A stretch of DNA of 64,000 nt from Mycobacterium botniense (GTDB taxonomy: Bacteria > Actinomycetota > Actinomycetes > Mycobacteriales > Mycobacteriaceae). Made by a program: the position numbers and the translations under genes. Shown here one piece after another: positions 46,739-56,170 of the stretch (its first letter is position 1; the number at the start of each line of letters is the position of its first letter). Location of the stretch: positions 1,736,001-1,800,000 of the forward strand of contig NZ_BLKW01000004.1 in NCBI RefSeq assembly GCF_010723305.1, read 5' to 3'. The notes under the pieces were generated by a model. It was not told the origin of the DNA. It did not search any database and worked only from the letters and a program-made list of their open reading frames with translations.

Positions 46739-47899
46739 TTAAACACCAAGACTACGGCCGATGATCTCCTTCATGATCTCGGTCGTGCCGCCGTAAATCG
46801 TCTGCACCCGAGCGTCGAGGTAGGCCCGCGCGACAGGGTATTCGCGCATGTAGCCGTAGCCGCCGTGTAACTGTAAGCAGCGGTCAATCAGGTGCACCTG
46901 TTTTTCGGTGGCATACCACTTGGCCATCGCCGCCTGCTCGGCGGTGAGCTTGCCGTCGAGGTGCAGCCGGATGAACTCGTCGACCATCATCCGCACCACG
47001 GTCGTCTCAGTGGCCAGCTCGGCAAGCAGGAAGCGGCTGTTTTGGAAGCTGCCGATCGGCCTGCCAAAGGCCTTGCGCTCCTTAGTGTATTGCAGGGTCT
47101 GCTCCAGCACGGTTTCCATCGCCGCGGCCGCCATGATGGCGATCGAGATACGTTCTTGCGGCAGGTTCTGCATCAGGTAGATGAACCCTTTGCCCTCCTC
47201 GCCGAGCAGGTTTTCGACCGGCACCTTGACATCGGTGAATGACAGCTCCGCGGTGTCCTGGGCATCCAGCCCGATCTTGTCCAGGTGCCGGCCGCGTTCA
47301 AAACCGGCCATACCACGCTCGACAACCAGCAGCGAGAAACCGTGCGAACCCTTGTCCGGATCGGTCTGCGCCACGACGATCACCAGGTCGGAATTGATTC
47401 CGTTGGTAATGAACGTTTTTGATCCGTTGAGAATGTAGTGGTCACCCTGTTTTACCGCGCGGGTTTTGATTCCTTGCAGATCGCTGCCGGTCCCCGGCTC
47501 AGTCATGGCGATGGCCGTAATCAATTCTCCGGTGCAGAATTTGGGTAGCCAGCGCTGCTTCTGCTCTTCGGTGGCCAGCCGCAGCAGATACGGTGCCACG
47601 ACGTCATTGTGCAGCCCGAAACCGATACCACTGAAGCGTCGGGCTGTGGTCTCTTCGGTAATGATGGCGTTGTAGCGGAAGTCGGGGTTACCGCCCCCAC
47701 CGTACTGCTCGGGAACCGCCATACCCAGGAAACCCTGCTTGCCGGCCTCCAGCCAGACTGCCCGGTCAACGATCTTGTCTTTCTCCCACTGATCGTGATA
47801 TGGAGCGACGTGGCGTTCCAGGAAAGCCCGATAGGACTCCCGGAAAAGTTCATGCTCAGGTTCAAACAGTGTGCGCTGGTATTTGACGGCGCTGCCCAT
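46739..47899 (-). CDS. fadE20: Acyl-CoA dehydrogenase FadE20
   Basis: A 386-residue FAD-dependent acyl-CoA dehydrogenase of fatty-acid beta-oxidation. Signature blocks are Ala-Met-Thr-Glu-Pro-Gly-Thr-Gly-Ser-Asp, the catalytic-base region near Gly-Gly-Tyr-Gly-Tyr-Met-Arg-Glu-Tyr-Pro-Val-Ala-Arg, and Thr-Ile-Tyr-Gly-Gly-Thr-Thr-Glu-Ile. Length equals Rv2724c. ATG at 47899 follows GGAGGTCACCG; the frame is open further to 48055, which overlaps the neighbouring divergent gene. Confidence 0.94.
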   Translation of the reverse strand: MGSAVKYQRTLFEPEHELFRESYRAFLERHVAPYHDQWEKDKIVDRAVWLEAGKQGFLGMAVPEQYGGGGNPDFRYNAIITEETTARRFSGIGFGLHNDVVAPYLLRLATEEQKQRWLPKFCTGELITAIAMTEPGTGSDLQGIKTRAVKQGDHYILNGSKTFITNGINSDLVIVVAQTDPDKGSHGFSLLVVERGMAGFERGRHLDKIGLDAQDTAELSFTDVKVPVENLLGEEGKGFIYLMQNLPQERISIAIMAAAAMETVLEQTLQYTKERKAFGRPIGSFQNSRFLLAELATETTVVRMMVDEFIRLHLDGKLTAEQAAMAKWYATEKQVHLIDRCLQLHGGYGYMREYPVARAYLDARVQTIYGGTTEIMKEIIGRSLGV

Positions 47900-47940
47900 C
47901 GGTGACCTCCGGCGAACGTGGACTCCGCCGCCCAACATAT

Positions 47941-47958
47941 ACCAACCGGATAGTTGGT
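47941..47958. promoter_or_regulatory. Inverted-repeat operator upstream of fadE20
   Basis: ACCAAC-CGGATA-GTTGGT, a perfect 6-bp inverted repeat 42-59 bp upstream of the fadE20 start. On the minus strand it runs into TATATG, a possible -10. This looks like a TetR-type operator controlling fadE20; it does not match the KstR motif I know. Confidence 0.5.
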
Positions 47959-48042
47959 TGATCGTGTCGGGGTCAGACCCGGCATCCGGCGGCGCCCGGG
48001 AGCGCTGCGCGCCCGCATCGTGGTTGCGCCTACAGTCGGCGC

Positions 48043-48546
48043 ATGGCCGAGACAATTCGGGTGCGGGAGCGCGGCCAGGTCCTCGAGTTCTCCTTCGCCG
48101 ACCTGCTGCGCTACGCGGGTCCCTATTCGCCGGGCGGCGTTGCTGTCGCCTTCACGGTGATGCAGCGCGCGTTTGGGCTGTTGTCGGCGAACGAACCACC
48201 GCAACGGCGTTCGGTCGTGGTGCGCACCGCCTTTCAGGGCCCGGGCGCTCGGGACGGATTTGAGATGGTCACCCGAGCGGTGACGGATGGCCGCTACACC
48301 GTCGATCTGACCCTGGCGCGCCCCGATCGCGGGCGGTTGTTGCAGAGTTTCGTCTTTCAGCTCGGTGTCGGAAATCTGTCGGCCACCCTGCTGCTGCGGG
48401 CGGGCTACGTCACCGGCGAATTCATCGACCTGGCCCAAAAGCCGCAGCGCACAGCGGGCGAGGAGAACCGCCTTGATGAACTGAAGGCCCAGCTGGCCGA
48501 GCGATTGCTCGACGCACCGGTGGAGGACGTCTACGAGCTTTTATGA
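48043..48546 (+). CDS. Conserved hypothetical protein of unknown family
   Basis: A 167-residue soluble protein that I do not recognise. It starts Met-Ala-Glu-Thr-Ile-Arg-Val-Arg-Glu-Arg-Gly and contains Tyr-Ser-Pro-Gly-Gly-Val-Ala-Val-Ala-Phe and Phe-Gln-Gly-Pro-Gly-Ala-Arg-Asp-Gly-Phe-Glu-Met-Val-Thr-Arg-Ala, an arrangement faintly like FmdE-type domains. No signal or TM segment. It is divergent from fadE20 and overlaps the 3' end of hflX by 6 bp (convergent). I do not recall an M. tuberculosis counterpart here. Codon use looks like its neighbours. Confidence 0.72.
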   Translation: MAETIRVRERGQVLEFSFADLLRYAGPYSPGGVAVAFTVMQRAFGLLSANEPPQRRSVVVRTAFQGPGARDGFEMVTRAVTDGRYTVDLTLARPDRGRLLQSFVFQLGVGNLSATLLLRAGYVTGEFIDLAQKPQRTAGEENRLDELKAQLAERLLDAPVEDVYELL

Positions 48547-49989
48547 GCTCGCCGACGAAGCGCCGGCTGCCGAGAACTCCCGCAGGCTGGCGGCCAGCGC
48601 CACTGGAACCCGCGCCTTGATATGTGTGCCGACCGCATTGTGCTCGGCCTGCACCACCCGGCCGTCGGCGTGCAGCCGGGCCACCAGATCGCCACGGTCA
48701 TAGGGAATCACCACATCCACGGCGGTATCGGTGGGTGCCAGCAACTCGGCCATCCGCTGCCGCAGCCGGTCCAGGCCCTCCCCGGTGCGCGCCGAGACGA
48801 ACACCGCCCCCGGCAGTGCACGGCGCAGCTGAGCCAACGCGAGATCGCTTGCGGCATCGATCTTGTTGACCACCAGCAGCTCGGGCGCCGGATCCTCGTG
48901 GTGGTCGGCGATGACTTCCGAGAGCACCTGGCGTACCGCGTTAACCTGTGCCAGCGGGTTGACGTCGGAACCGTCGACGACATGCACCAACAGATCGGCG
49001 TCGACAACCTCCTCCAACGTGGAGCGAAACGCCTCGATGAGCTGGGTGGGCAGATGACGCACGAAACCGACGGTATCGCTGAGCACGAACACCCGGCCGT
49101 CATCGAAGGATCCGCGCCGCGCGGTGGGTTCCAGGGTCGCAAACAGCGCGTCGTCGACCAGCACCCCGGCCCCGGTCAGGGCGTTGAGCAAACTCGACTT
49201 ACCGGAATTGGTGTAGCCCACGATCGCGATCGACGGCACCTCACTGGCCAGTCGGCGGCTGCGCTGGGTGTCACGCACCTGTTTCATGGCCTTGATATCG
49301 CGGCGCAGCCTGGCCATCCGCTGCCGGATACGGCGCCGATCGGTCTCAATCTTGGTCTCCCCCGGGCCGCGCAGCCCCACCCCACCGGTGCTGCCGCCGG
49401 CGCGGCCACCGGCCTGCCGCGACAGCGAATCACCCCAGCCCCGCAGCCGCGGCAGCAGGTACTCCATCTGCGCCAGCGACACCTGCGCTTTGCCTTCCCG
49501 GCTGGTGGCGTGCTGGGCGAAGATGTCAAGGATCAGCGCGGTGCGGTCGATGACTTTGACCTTGACCGCCTTCTCCAGCGCGGTCAGCTGCGCCGGGGAC
49601 AGTTCACCGTCGCAGATCACGGTGTCGGCACCGGTGGCCAGCACCACCTCCCGCAACTCGGCCGCCTTACCCGAGCCGATATAGGTGGACGGGTCGGGCC
49701 TATCGCGACGCTGGATCAACCCGTCCAGCACCACGGATCCGGCCGTTTTGGCCAGCGCGGCCAGTTCGGCCAGACTGGCCTCGGCGTCGGCGACACTGCC
49801 GTCGGTCCACACACCGACCAGCACCACCCGCTCAAGGCGCAGTTGGCGGTACTCGACCTCGGAAACGTCAACAAGTTCGGTCGACAATCCTGCGACCCGG
49901 CGCAGCGCCGAACGGTCGTCGAGGGCGAGCTCGCCCGCGCTGGGCTCAGGGCCGAGCTGACGGGAGTTGCGAATTTCTGGATGTGTCAT
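48541..49989 (-). CDS. hflX: Ribosome-associated GTPase HflX
   Basis: A 482-residue GTPase that rescues/splits stalled 70S ribosomes. It has the N-terminal HflX domain (Leu-Ile-Gln-Arg-Arg-Asp-Arg-Pro-Asp-Pro-Ser-Thr-Tyr-Ile-Gly), the Gly-rich linker (Gly-Gly-Arg-Ala-Gly-Gly-Ser-Thr-Gly-Gly), then G1 Gly-Tyr-Thr-Asn-Ser-Gly-Lys-Ser, G3 Asp-Thr-Val-Gly-Phe and G4 Asn-Lys-Ile-Asp. ATG at 49989 (Met-Thr-His-Pro-Glu-Ile) is chosen over 50037. It is downstream of dapF on the same strand. Confidence 0.95.
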   Translation of the reverse strand: MTHPEIRNSRQLGPEPSAGELALDDRSALRRVAGLSTELVDVSEVEYRQLRLERVVLVGVWTDGSVADAEASLAELAALAKTAGSVVLDGLIQRRDRPDPSTYIGSGKAAELREVVLATGADTVICDGELSPAQLTALEKAVKVKVIDRTALILDIFAQHATSREGKAQVSLAQMEYLLPRLRGWGDSLSRQAGGRAGGSTGGVGLRGPGETKIETDRRRIRQRMARLRRDIKAMKQVRDTQRSRRLASEVPSIAIVGYTNSGKSSLLNALTGAGVLVDDALFATLEPTARRGSFDDGRVFVLSDTVGFVRHLPTQLIEAFRSTLEEVVDADLLVHVVDGSDVNPLAQVNAVRQVLSEVIADHHEDPAPELLVVNKIDAASDLALAQLRRALPGAVFVSARTGEGLDRLRQRMAELLAPTDTAVDVVIPYDRGDLVARLHADGRVVQAEHNAVGTHIKARVPVALAASLREFSAAGASSASS

Positions 49990-50037
49990 CGGCAGTAATT
50001 CGATAGTGCATGTCCGAACGACGACATGCACCTGCAT

Positions 50038-50910
50038 TTAACGCTGCTGTGCGTGCCACCATTCCTCGCAAAGTTCGCCACGGGCCACCAGCACCGAGGG
50101 GCCACGCAGGTAGCTGGTGGCTTCGGTGATGCTCACGACCACATCGCCGCCGGGCACCCGCACGGTGAACACGCCGGTGTCCCCCCCGGTGTCGGCCAGC
50201 GCGGCGACCGCGGCCGCGACGGTACCGGTGCCGCACGACCGGGTTTCACCGACGCCGCGCTCGTGCACCCGCATCCACACCACCCCGTCGGCGGGCGCGG
50301 TCAACACTTCCACGTTGACCCCGTCGGGGAACTGCGCGCGGTCGTAGCTGATCGGCGCTGAAACATCCAGCGCCGCAAGCTCTTCCCCGGTCAGTTCCCG
50401 GTCCAGGCACGCCAGATGGGGGTTGCCCGCATCCACCGCCACACCGCGAAACCGCCGGCCCCCCACGATCGCCTCCCCGGTGCCCACAACGGCGGCCTTG
50501 CCCATGTCGACGCTGATCTCGGCCTCAGCCGGGCTGACCCGGTGGACGGTGACCGGCCGCGGCCCCGCCGCTGACCCGATGACGAACTCGTCGGCCGACT
50601 CCAAACCACTGGCCCGCAGGTAGTGGGCGAACACCCGCGCGCCGTTACCGCACATCTGCGCGGCCGATCCGTCGGCGTTGCGGTAGTCCATGAACCAGTC
50701 CGCACCACCTACCCCGTCGGGCAGCCGATCCAGCACACCGGCCGCCACGGCCGCGGCCGCGGTGGTGATGCGCAGCACCCCGTCAGCGCCCAATCCGCGG
50801 CGCCGGTCACACAGCGCCACGACCGCCTGCGGCGACAGTGTCAGCTTCGCGTCCAGGTCAGGCAGCAGCACGAAATCGTTCTGCGTGCCGTGGCCTTTGG
50901 CGAAGATCAC
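50038..50910 (-). CDS. dapF: Diaminopimelate epimerase
   Basis: A 290-residue enzyme converting LL- to meso-diaminopimelate for peptidoglycan and lysine. The two catalytic cysteines are in Gln-Met-Cys-Gly-Asn-Gly and Thr-Arg-Ser-Cys-Gly-Thr-Gly-Thr. Starts [13 protein letters not shown] at a GTG, 4 bp after the miaA stop, so translation is likely coupled. Confidence 0.97.
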   Translation of the reverse strand: MIFAKGHGTQNDFVLLPDLDAKLTLSPQAVVALCDRRRGLGADGVLRITTAAAAVAAGVLDRLPDGVGGADWFMDYRNADGSAAQMCGNGARVFAHYLRASGLESADEFVIGSAAGPRPVTVHRVSPAEAEISVDMGKAAVVGTGEAIVGGRRFRGVAVDAGNPHLACLDRELTGEELAALDVSAPISYDRAQFPDGVNVEVLTAPADGVVWMRVHERGVGETRSCGTGTVAAAVAALADTGGDTGVFTVRVPGGDVVVSITEATSYLRGPSVLVARGELCEEWWHAQQR

Positions 50911-50914
50911 CTGA

Positions 50915-51835
50915 TCAGGATACGTGCCGCCAGGCCCGCAGCGCGGCGTCGACGAGGCACGTGCGGTCAGCGCCGGCGTCCAGCCAGCGGATCCGGTGGT
51001 CGCGGCGGAACCAGGAGCGCTGCCGGCGCACATAGCGGCGGGTGCCCAGGTAGGTCTTGCGACGCGCCTCCGCCAGCAATTCCGTCGTGCCGCCGGCGTC
51101 CAGCGCCGCGATCACTTGCGCGTAACCCAGCGCGCGGGACGCGGTGACACCCTCACGCAACCCACGACCTAGCAACCCGATCACTTCCTCCACCAGGCCG
51201 TGAGCGAACATGGCGTCGGTGCGCTGGAACAAGCGGTCATCGAGAACCTCTGTTGCACAATCTAATCCGATGATGACGGTGTCCCACCGCGGTGCGCCGA
51301 TACGTGGCTTGGACGCCGCGAACGGCTGCCCGGTAAGCTCGACGACCTCCAGGGCCCGCACCACGCGCCGCTTGTCGGTGGGCAGGATGGCCGCTGCCGC
51401 AACCGGATCGCGCCGGGCCAGCTCAGCGTGCAACCTGCCCACCCCGACCTCGGCGAGCCGGCGCTCCCACCGGGCCCGTACCCCGGGGTCGGTCGCCGGG
51501 AACGACCAGTCGTCGAGCAGCGATTGGATATACAGCATCGAACCGCCAACCACGATCGGCACAGCGCCCCGGGCTGCGATCGCCTCGACGTCGGCGGCGG
51601 CACCTCGCTGATAGTGAGCGACGGTGGCGGTGTCGGTGACCTCGAGCACGTCGAGCTGATGGTGCGGGATGCCGCGCCGAGCTGCGACCGGAAGCTTCGC
51701 CGTGCCGATATCCATGCCCCGGTAGAGCTGCATCGCATCCGCGTTGACGATCTCACCGCCGATCCGCTCGGCGACCTCGAGCGCCAGCTGCGACTTGCCC
51801 GTGCCCGTCGGCCCGACAATCGCCAGCGGTCTCAT
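50915..51835 (-). CDS. miaA: tRNA dimethylallyltransferase MiaA
   Basis: A 306-residue enzyme that adds a dimethylallyl group to A37 of tRNAs reading UNN codons. P-loop Gly-Pro-Thr-Gly-Thr-Gly-Lys-Ser (8-15), Asn-Ala-Asp-Ala-Met-Gln-Leu-Tyr-Arg and Gly-Gly-Ser-Met-Leu-Tyr are the substrate and catalytic blocks. MiaB, which acts next on the same base, is encoded at 58.5-60 kb. ATG at 51835 (Met-Arg-Pro-Leu-Ala-Ile) is the family start. Confidence 0.96.
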   Translation of the reverse strand: MRPLAIVGPTGTGKSQLALEVAERIGGEIVNADAMQLYRGMDIGTAKLPVAARRGIPHHQLDVLEVTDTATVAHYQRGAAADVEAIAARGAVPIVVGGSMLYIQSLLDDWSFPATDPGVRARWERRLAEVGVGRLHAELARRDPVAAAAILPTDKRRVVRALEVVELTGQPFAASKPRIGAPRWDTVIIGLDCATEVLDDRLFQRTDAMFAHGLVEEVIGLLGRGLREGVTASRALGYAQVIAALDAGGTTELLAEARRKTYLGTRRYVRRQRSWFRRDHRIRWLDAGADRTCLVDAALRAWRHVS

Positions 51836-51845
51836 CGCGAGGTTC

Positions 51846-52541
51846 TCACGGCTGCCATACACCGGCGAAGTAGCCCACCCCGTAGGGTGCTGCCCGGCAA
51901 AGCTCCTTGGCCGATCGCGGCGCCGGCTCGACCAGGCCGGCGAGCACCTGAAATGCGACTCGCCCCACCACCTGCGCGGGTAACCGGGTCAGGGCCGCCA
52001 CGTCACCGCACGCCAGGGCGTTATCGAGCGCGAGTTGCACCTCCACGTCACGCGGCTGGTAGCCGCCGGGGGCCGCGACCGTGAGCGTGTTGGCCCCGTC
52101 GGCCACAATCAGCACACCGAGCTGATCTCCCGTCTGGTCGATCTCGTCACGCAACCGCCTACCGCAGGCAAGCGCCGCCTCGACCCCATGATCGCGGCTG
52201 TAGACACGGACCTGCGCGCTCGCCTCCGGCTGCGCTTGCCCCCGCACCCAGGCGGCGATCAACGCGCACAACGGTAACGGCGCCACCGCCGGTGCGGTCT
52301 GCCGGGTCTGCGGCGAAAGCTGCACCGTGAGCTCGACGCCGAACCCGGCGAAGGTGCCCACGCGATCCGGGTCGACCACCTCGTCGGCAGCGCCCACGCC
52401 GACGGCCATCCAGCGCGGCGGTAATGTCGCCGCCGCGGCGATCGTCGCCGCGCGCAGCTCAGCCAGCTCGGTGGCGGCCCCGCCGGCAAGTTCAGGAACC
52501 AGCACCGGCGCGGACGGGATGATCGCGATGGCGCTCAGCAC
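51846..52541 (-). CDS. Conserved hypothetical protein (Rv2728c-like; class III extradiol dioxygenase-like fold)
   Basis: A 231-residue protein upstream of miaA in the same direction (10 bp). It begins [18 protein letters not shown], typical of proteins annotated as class III extradiol dioxygenase B-subunit-like, but the metal-binding histidines are not evident. It has no TM helix. Function unknown. Confidence 0.78.
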   Translation of the reverse strand: MLSAIAIIPSAPVLVPELAGGAATELAELRAATIAAAATLPPRWMAVGVGAADEVVDPDRVGTFAGFGVELTVQLSPQTRQTAPAVAPLPLCALIAAWVRGQAQPEASAQVRVYSRDHGVEAALACGRRLRDEIDQTGDQLGVLIVADGANTLTVAAPGGYQPRDVEVQLALDNALACGDVAALTRLPAQVVGRVAFQVLAGLVEPAPRSAKELCRAAPYGVGYFAGVWQP

Positions 52542-52550
52542 GCCACCAAA

Positions 52551-53465
52551 TTAGCCTCCCGGCGATGTCACCGGTGGACGCGTGGCTGTCGCGCGTCGTC
52601 GGCTGAGGGCCTCCATCGTGGCGGCCTCGCCGCGGGCCAGGGCCACCGTCGCGACGACCATCACCGCAACCGCCACCACCAGCGCACCCAGTTGGGCGCC
52701 GTCGACGCGCAGTCTTTCGGACAGCACGGTGATCCCCAAGATCCAGCCCACCACCGGCTTGGCCAGCGTCAGCGTGGGCAACGACGCCGTCAACGCACCC
52801 GATCGAAAAGCTGACTGCTGAAACACCATGCTGGTCATCGCAATTGCGATCCACGCATAAACTTCGGGCGAGCGCAGCAGCGCGCCGGCACCGGCTTCGC
52901 CGGCCTCGATGACCCCTTTGGTCAGCACCGCGAACAAGGCCAGCGATGAACCCGACACCAGCGCCAGCAGCACAGCGGCGACCGGTCCGGGCCAGACTCG
53001 TGCACCAAGCACACACAACACCAGCGCCGGTCCCATCACCACGGCCACCACTACCCAGGTGCCCAGCGACGCCCGCTGCTGGCCCGCGGTGGGATGGCCG
53101 ACCGTGACGATCACCGCGACCGCGGCCGCCAGCAGCGTCGCCCAAATCCATTCCCACGGTGTTACCCGGTGGTGGGTCAACCGGGCGTTGATCGGCAGTG
53201 CGAACAGCAGCACCGTCACCTGCAGCGCCGTGACCAGTATCACCGACCCCATACTCAGCGCCGCTGCCTGCAGGCTGTAGTTTGTCACCGCCGCGGCGGC
53301 GCCCAGCCACCAGCGACGGTCGCGCAACAACAAGGTGAACAGCTTCCAGTGCCCAACCGGTTCGTCGGTGATCTCCTGCGCCGACCGTTGCCGGATCACT
53401 GAGCCAAACGCAGATGACAGTGCGGCGCACAAAGCGAGCAACGCCGCAATGTCCGCCTTGTCCAT
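52551..53465 (-). CDS. DMT-like ten-TM transporter, tandem paralogue 1 (Rv2729c-like)
   Basis: A 304-residue membrane protein with about nine to ten hydrophobic helices, resembling EamA/drug-metabolite transporters. The family signature here is Ser-Val-Ile-Arg-Gln-Arg-Ser-Ala-Gln-Glu-Ile-Thr-Asp-Glu-Pro-Val-Gly-His near the N terminus and Arg-Arg/Asp-x-Arg-Trp-Trp-Leu-Gly shortly after. ATG at 53465 follows GAGGAGG. It is the last of three neighbours of the same family; substrate unknown. Confidence 0.84.
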   Translation of the reverse strand: MDKADIAALLALCAALSSAFGSVIRQRSAQEITDEPVGHWKLFTLLLRDRRWWLGAAAAVTNYSLQAAALSMGSVILVTALQVTVLLFALPINARLTHHRVTPWEWIWATLLAAAVAVIVTVGHPTAGQQRASLGTWVVVAVVMGPALVLCVLGARVWPGPVAAVLLALVSGSSLALFAVLTKGVIEAGEAGAGALLRSPEVYAWIAIAMTSMVFQQSAFRSGALTASLPTLTLAKPVVGWILGITVLSERLRVDGAQLGALVVAVAVMVVATVALARGEAATMEALSRRRATATRPPVTSPGG

Positions 53466-53625
53466 GGCGACCTCCTCATCGGCGTCGGAGAACATTCGGG
53501 GCTACGCTGACCGTTGCACAACACTCTGCCATGCCCGCAACTGCTGCCCGGCGCGCCGCGCGTGATGAGTACTCCGACGCCGATTCGCCACCCGCCGATA
53601 CCAAAGCGCGTGGGCCGAGAGGTCT

Positions 53626-54546
53626 TTAGTGCTGCGACGGTACTGCCGAGTGGTCGCCGATCCGCGCGTCGCGACCGGCGCCGGCTGACATGCTGGCGGC
53701 CTCGCCCCGAGCCAGCGCCACGGTCGCAACGATGACCAGCATCGCTGCCAGTACAAGCACCACCCACTCCGTGCCGTCGGCCCGCAACGTTTCGCCGAGC
53801 ACGGTCACCCCCAGCACCGAGGCCACCACGGGCTTTGCCACGGTAATGGTCGGCAGAGAAGCCGTCAATGCACCGGCACGGAACGCCGACTGTTGAAAAA
53901 CCATCCCGGCCAGCGCGGCGAGCACCCAGCCGTACAGCTCGGGGGTGTGCAGCAACTGGCCAACACCGTGTCCGAGCACGTCGACGATGCCCTTGGTCAG
54001 CACTGCGAACAACGCCAACGACGAACCCGACACCGCCGCCAGCAGCACCGCCGCGACCGGACGATCCGACCAAATCCGGGCGCCCAGCACACATAACGCC
54101 AATGCCGGGCCCATCATGACGGCCACGGCTATCCAGGTTCCCAGGGAGCCGCGCGCGCAGCCGGCCGCGGGATTGCCGACCGTGACGACTACCGCCAATG
54201 CCCCGGCCAGCACGACCGCCCACATCCATTCCCGGCTGGTGATCCGATGACGGGTCACCCGCGCATAGATGGGTAAGGCGAAAAGCAGCACGGTCACCTG
54301 CAGTGCCGTGACCAACAGTACCGAGCCCTTGTCCAGGGCCGCGGCGAGCAGACAGTAACTCGCGATATCCCCTGCTGCGCCCAGCCACCACCGGCCATCG
54401 CGCAGCAACATGCCGAACAGCGCCAAGTGGCCCACCGGTTGATCGGTGACCTCCTGCGCCGACCGCTGCCGGATCACACTACCGATCGCGGCCGCCAGCG
54501 CGGCACCCAGGGCGAGCAGCGTCGCGGCGATCTCGGCATTGACCAT
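53626..54546 (-). CDS. DMT-like transporter, tandem paralogue 2
   Basis: A 306-residue paralogue with the same layout: Ser-Val-Ile-Arg-Gln-Arg-Ser-Ala-Gln-Glu-Val-Thr-Asp-Gln-Pro-Val-Gly-His, then Asp-Gly-Arg-Trp-Trp-Leu-Gly, and the shared Phe-Gln-Gln-Ser-Ala-Phe-Arg block late in the protein. GAGGAGGGTCACCG precedes the ATG. The three paralogues are spaced by about 136-160 bp, so each may have its own promoter. Confidence 0.83.
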   Translation of the reverse strand: MVNAEIAATLLALGAALAAAIGSVIRQRSAQEVTDQPVGHLALFGMLLRDGRWWLGAAGDIASYCLLAAALDKGSVLLVTALQVTVLLFALPIYARVTRHRITSREWMWAVVLAGALAVVVTVGNPAAGCARGSLGTWIAVAVMMGPALALCVLGARIWSDRPVAAVLLAAVSGSSLALFAVLTKGIVDVLGHGVGQLLHTPELYGWVLAALAGMVFQQSAFRAGALTASLPTITVAKPVVASVLGVTVLGETLRADGTEWVVLVLAAMLVIVATVALARGEAASMSAGAGRDARIGDHSAVPSQH

Positions 54547-54682
54547 CGGTGACCCTCCTCCGCGCGCCGTCCGCCTCGGACGCCGTCCGTACCCACGCTA
54601 TTCACCGACCGCGATCGGTGCAGCCGGCCCGCCCTGCTGCACCGATTGCTCGGCAGCCCCGGCGCTGAAACCGCCTGTTCTG

Positions 54683-55678
54683 CTACCTCACAAATCGAGG
54701 CGCGCCCTGCGCCCGTACCGCCGAAGGCGACCCGCTCGAGTGGGCGCCCGCGCTGGTGTGGAGCCAAGCCCACGGCTCGGGGTCGGCGGTGGCCGCCCGG
54801 CGGCTGGCTGGTGCCGACCGCTCGCCGCCGGCCGCCATGGTGGCGGCCTCGCCGCGGGCCAATGCCACCGTCGCGACGATCACCACCGCCACCGCAGCCC
54901 CCAGCGCGAATATCTCGGGGCCGTCGGCATTGAGGGTTTCCCCGAGCACGGTCACCCCCAGCACCGAAGCAACCACCGGCTCCACCACGGTCATAGTGGG
55001 CAACGAGGCGGTCAGCGAACTGGCGCGAAAGGCTGACTGCTGAAAAACCGTCCCCACCAGCGCAACCAGCATCCACCCGTATAACTCCGGTGCGCGCAGG
55101 ATATGCCACGGGTCGTCATTGATCACATCGACAACCCCCTTCGTCAGCACCGCGAACAGTGCCCACGACGACGCGGACACCACCGCCAGTAATACGGCCG
55201 CAACCGTCCCTGACCACAGCTGCGCGCCCAGCACGCACAACGCCAATGCCGGACCCAGCAGCATGACCACCACCGCCCAGGTCTGCAATGACGCCCGTTG
55301 CTGACCGGCTGCGGGCTCCCCGATGGTGACGAACACTGCCACGGCGGCGGCCAACAGCGCCGCCCATGTCCACTCCCGGCGCGTCACCGGATGGCGGGTC
55401 AGCCGCGCGTACACCGGCAAGGCGAAGAGCAGCGCGGTCACCTGCAGCGCCTGCACCAACACCACCGATCCCACCAGCAAAGCAACCGCCTGCAGGCCGA
55501 AACTGACCACCGCCGCCGCCCCGCCCAGCCACCACCGGGTGTCGCGCAACGACAAACGGAACAGCTCGACATGCCCGACCGGCTCATCGGTGATTTCCTG
55601 CGCGGATCGTTGGCGGATCACATCGCCCACACCCGACACCAGCGCGGCAATCAGGGCGAGCAGCGCTGCGATATTCAC
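54683..55678 (-). CDS. DMT-like transporter, tandem paralogue 3
   Basis: A 331-residue paralogue starting with GTG (Val-Asn-Ile-Ala-Ala-Leu-Leu-Ala-Leu-Ile). It has Asp-Val-Ile-Arg-Gln-Arg-Ser-Ala-Gln-Glu-Ile-Thr-Asp-Glu-Pro-Val-Gly-His, Asp-Thr-Arg-Trp-Trp-Leu-Gly and Phe-Gln-Gln-Ser-Ala-Phe-Arg, as in its neighbours, plus a longer hydrophilic C-terminal tail. It is the most upstream copy of the cluster. Confidence 0.83.
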   Translation of the reverse strand: MNIAALLALIAALVSGVGDVIRQRSAQEITDEPVGHVELFRLSLRDTRWWLGGAAAVVSFGLQAVALLVGSVVLVQALQVTALLFALPVYARLTRHPVTRREWTWAALLAAAVAVFVTIGEPAAGQQRASLQTWAVVVMLLGPALALCVLGAQLWSGTVAAVLLAVVSASSWALFAVLTKGVVDVINDDPWHILRAPELYGWMLVALVGTVFQQSAFRASSLTASLPTMTVVEPVVASVLGVTVLGETLNADGPEIFALGAAVAVVIVATVALARGEAATMAAGGERSAPASRRAATADPEPWAWLHTSAGAHSSGSPSAVRAQGAPRFVR

Positions 55679-55868
55679 GCTCGCGATCGGTGACCCCCTT
55701 ACTGGCCGACCGAACTGGCCGCTGGCTGGGCCCGTTGGCTCACGTACCGGCTGACAAGGACCCTATTGTGCTCGATCACGCCCGCGTTGTATCGCCGCCA
55801 CGCGGGAACACCCGGATCCTGCTCACCGCTGCGGCCCGCGCCGTGGCCGCGATAGCCGGGATGAGACC

Positions 55869-56170
55869 GTGCATACCCCCGCCCACGTCGACGTCGAGGT
55901 GTCCGGTGCTATCCGTCGAGCGGTAACGCGCCGGCTGATCAGTGATCACGAAGGGCTCTCGTCGCGCTCGCCGATATCCAGCTCCTGTCGCCCCGCCGCT
56001 GGCCGGCAAAGGCTTTCATCCAGCGCGCCTTCCAACTGCGGGGCACCCATACCGTCGCCGACGGCGGGTATGCCGCCCTCGCCGAGGGCCTCGCCGCGCC
56101 GCTGCTAACCCGCGACGGGCGACGTGCTCAACCCCACAGCCATGAGGCAGAGATCGACCTGATCGGCTGC
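55869..56170 (+). pseudogene. Frameshifted PIN-domain (VapC-type) toxin remnant
   Basis: Two frames joined near 55955 read like the last two-thirds of a VapC toxin. First frame: His-Thr-Pro-Ala-His-Val-Asp-Val-Glu-Val-Ser-Gly-Ala-Ile-Arg-Arg (the Glu-x-x-x-Ala-Leu-Arg-Arg motif). Second frame, from about 55960: Ala-Leu-Ala-Asp-Ile-Gln-Leu-Leu-Ser-Pro-Arg-Arg-Trp-Pro, later Ala-Ala-Leu-Ala-Glu-Gly-Leu-Ala-Ala-Pro-Leu-Leu-Thr-Arg-Asp. The usual Thr-Ala-Tyr-Asp-Ala-x-Tyr is mutated to Val-Ala-Asp-Gly-Gly-Tyr. The N-terminal Asp and any antitoxin are not seen. Nothing else is recognised in 55679-55868 or 56171-56497. Confidence 0.6.

Noticed and set aside
48043..48546. FmdE-domain assignment
   Set aside because: Only a vague spacing similarity; metal ligands of that family are not evident.
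48622..49998. 458-codon plus-strand frame opposite hflX
   Set aside because: Mirror of a GTPase with intact G motifs.
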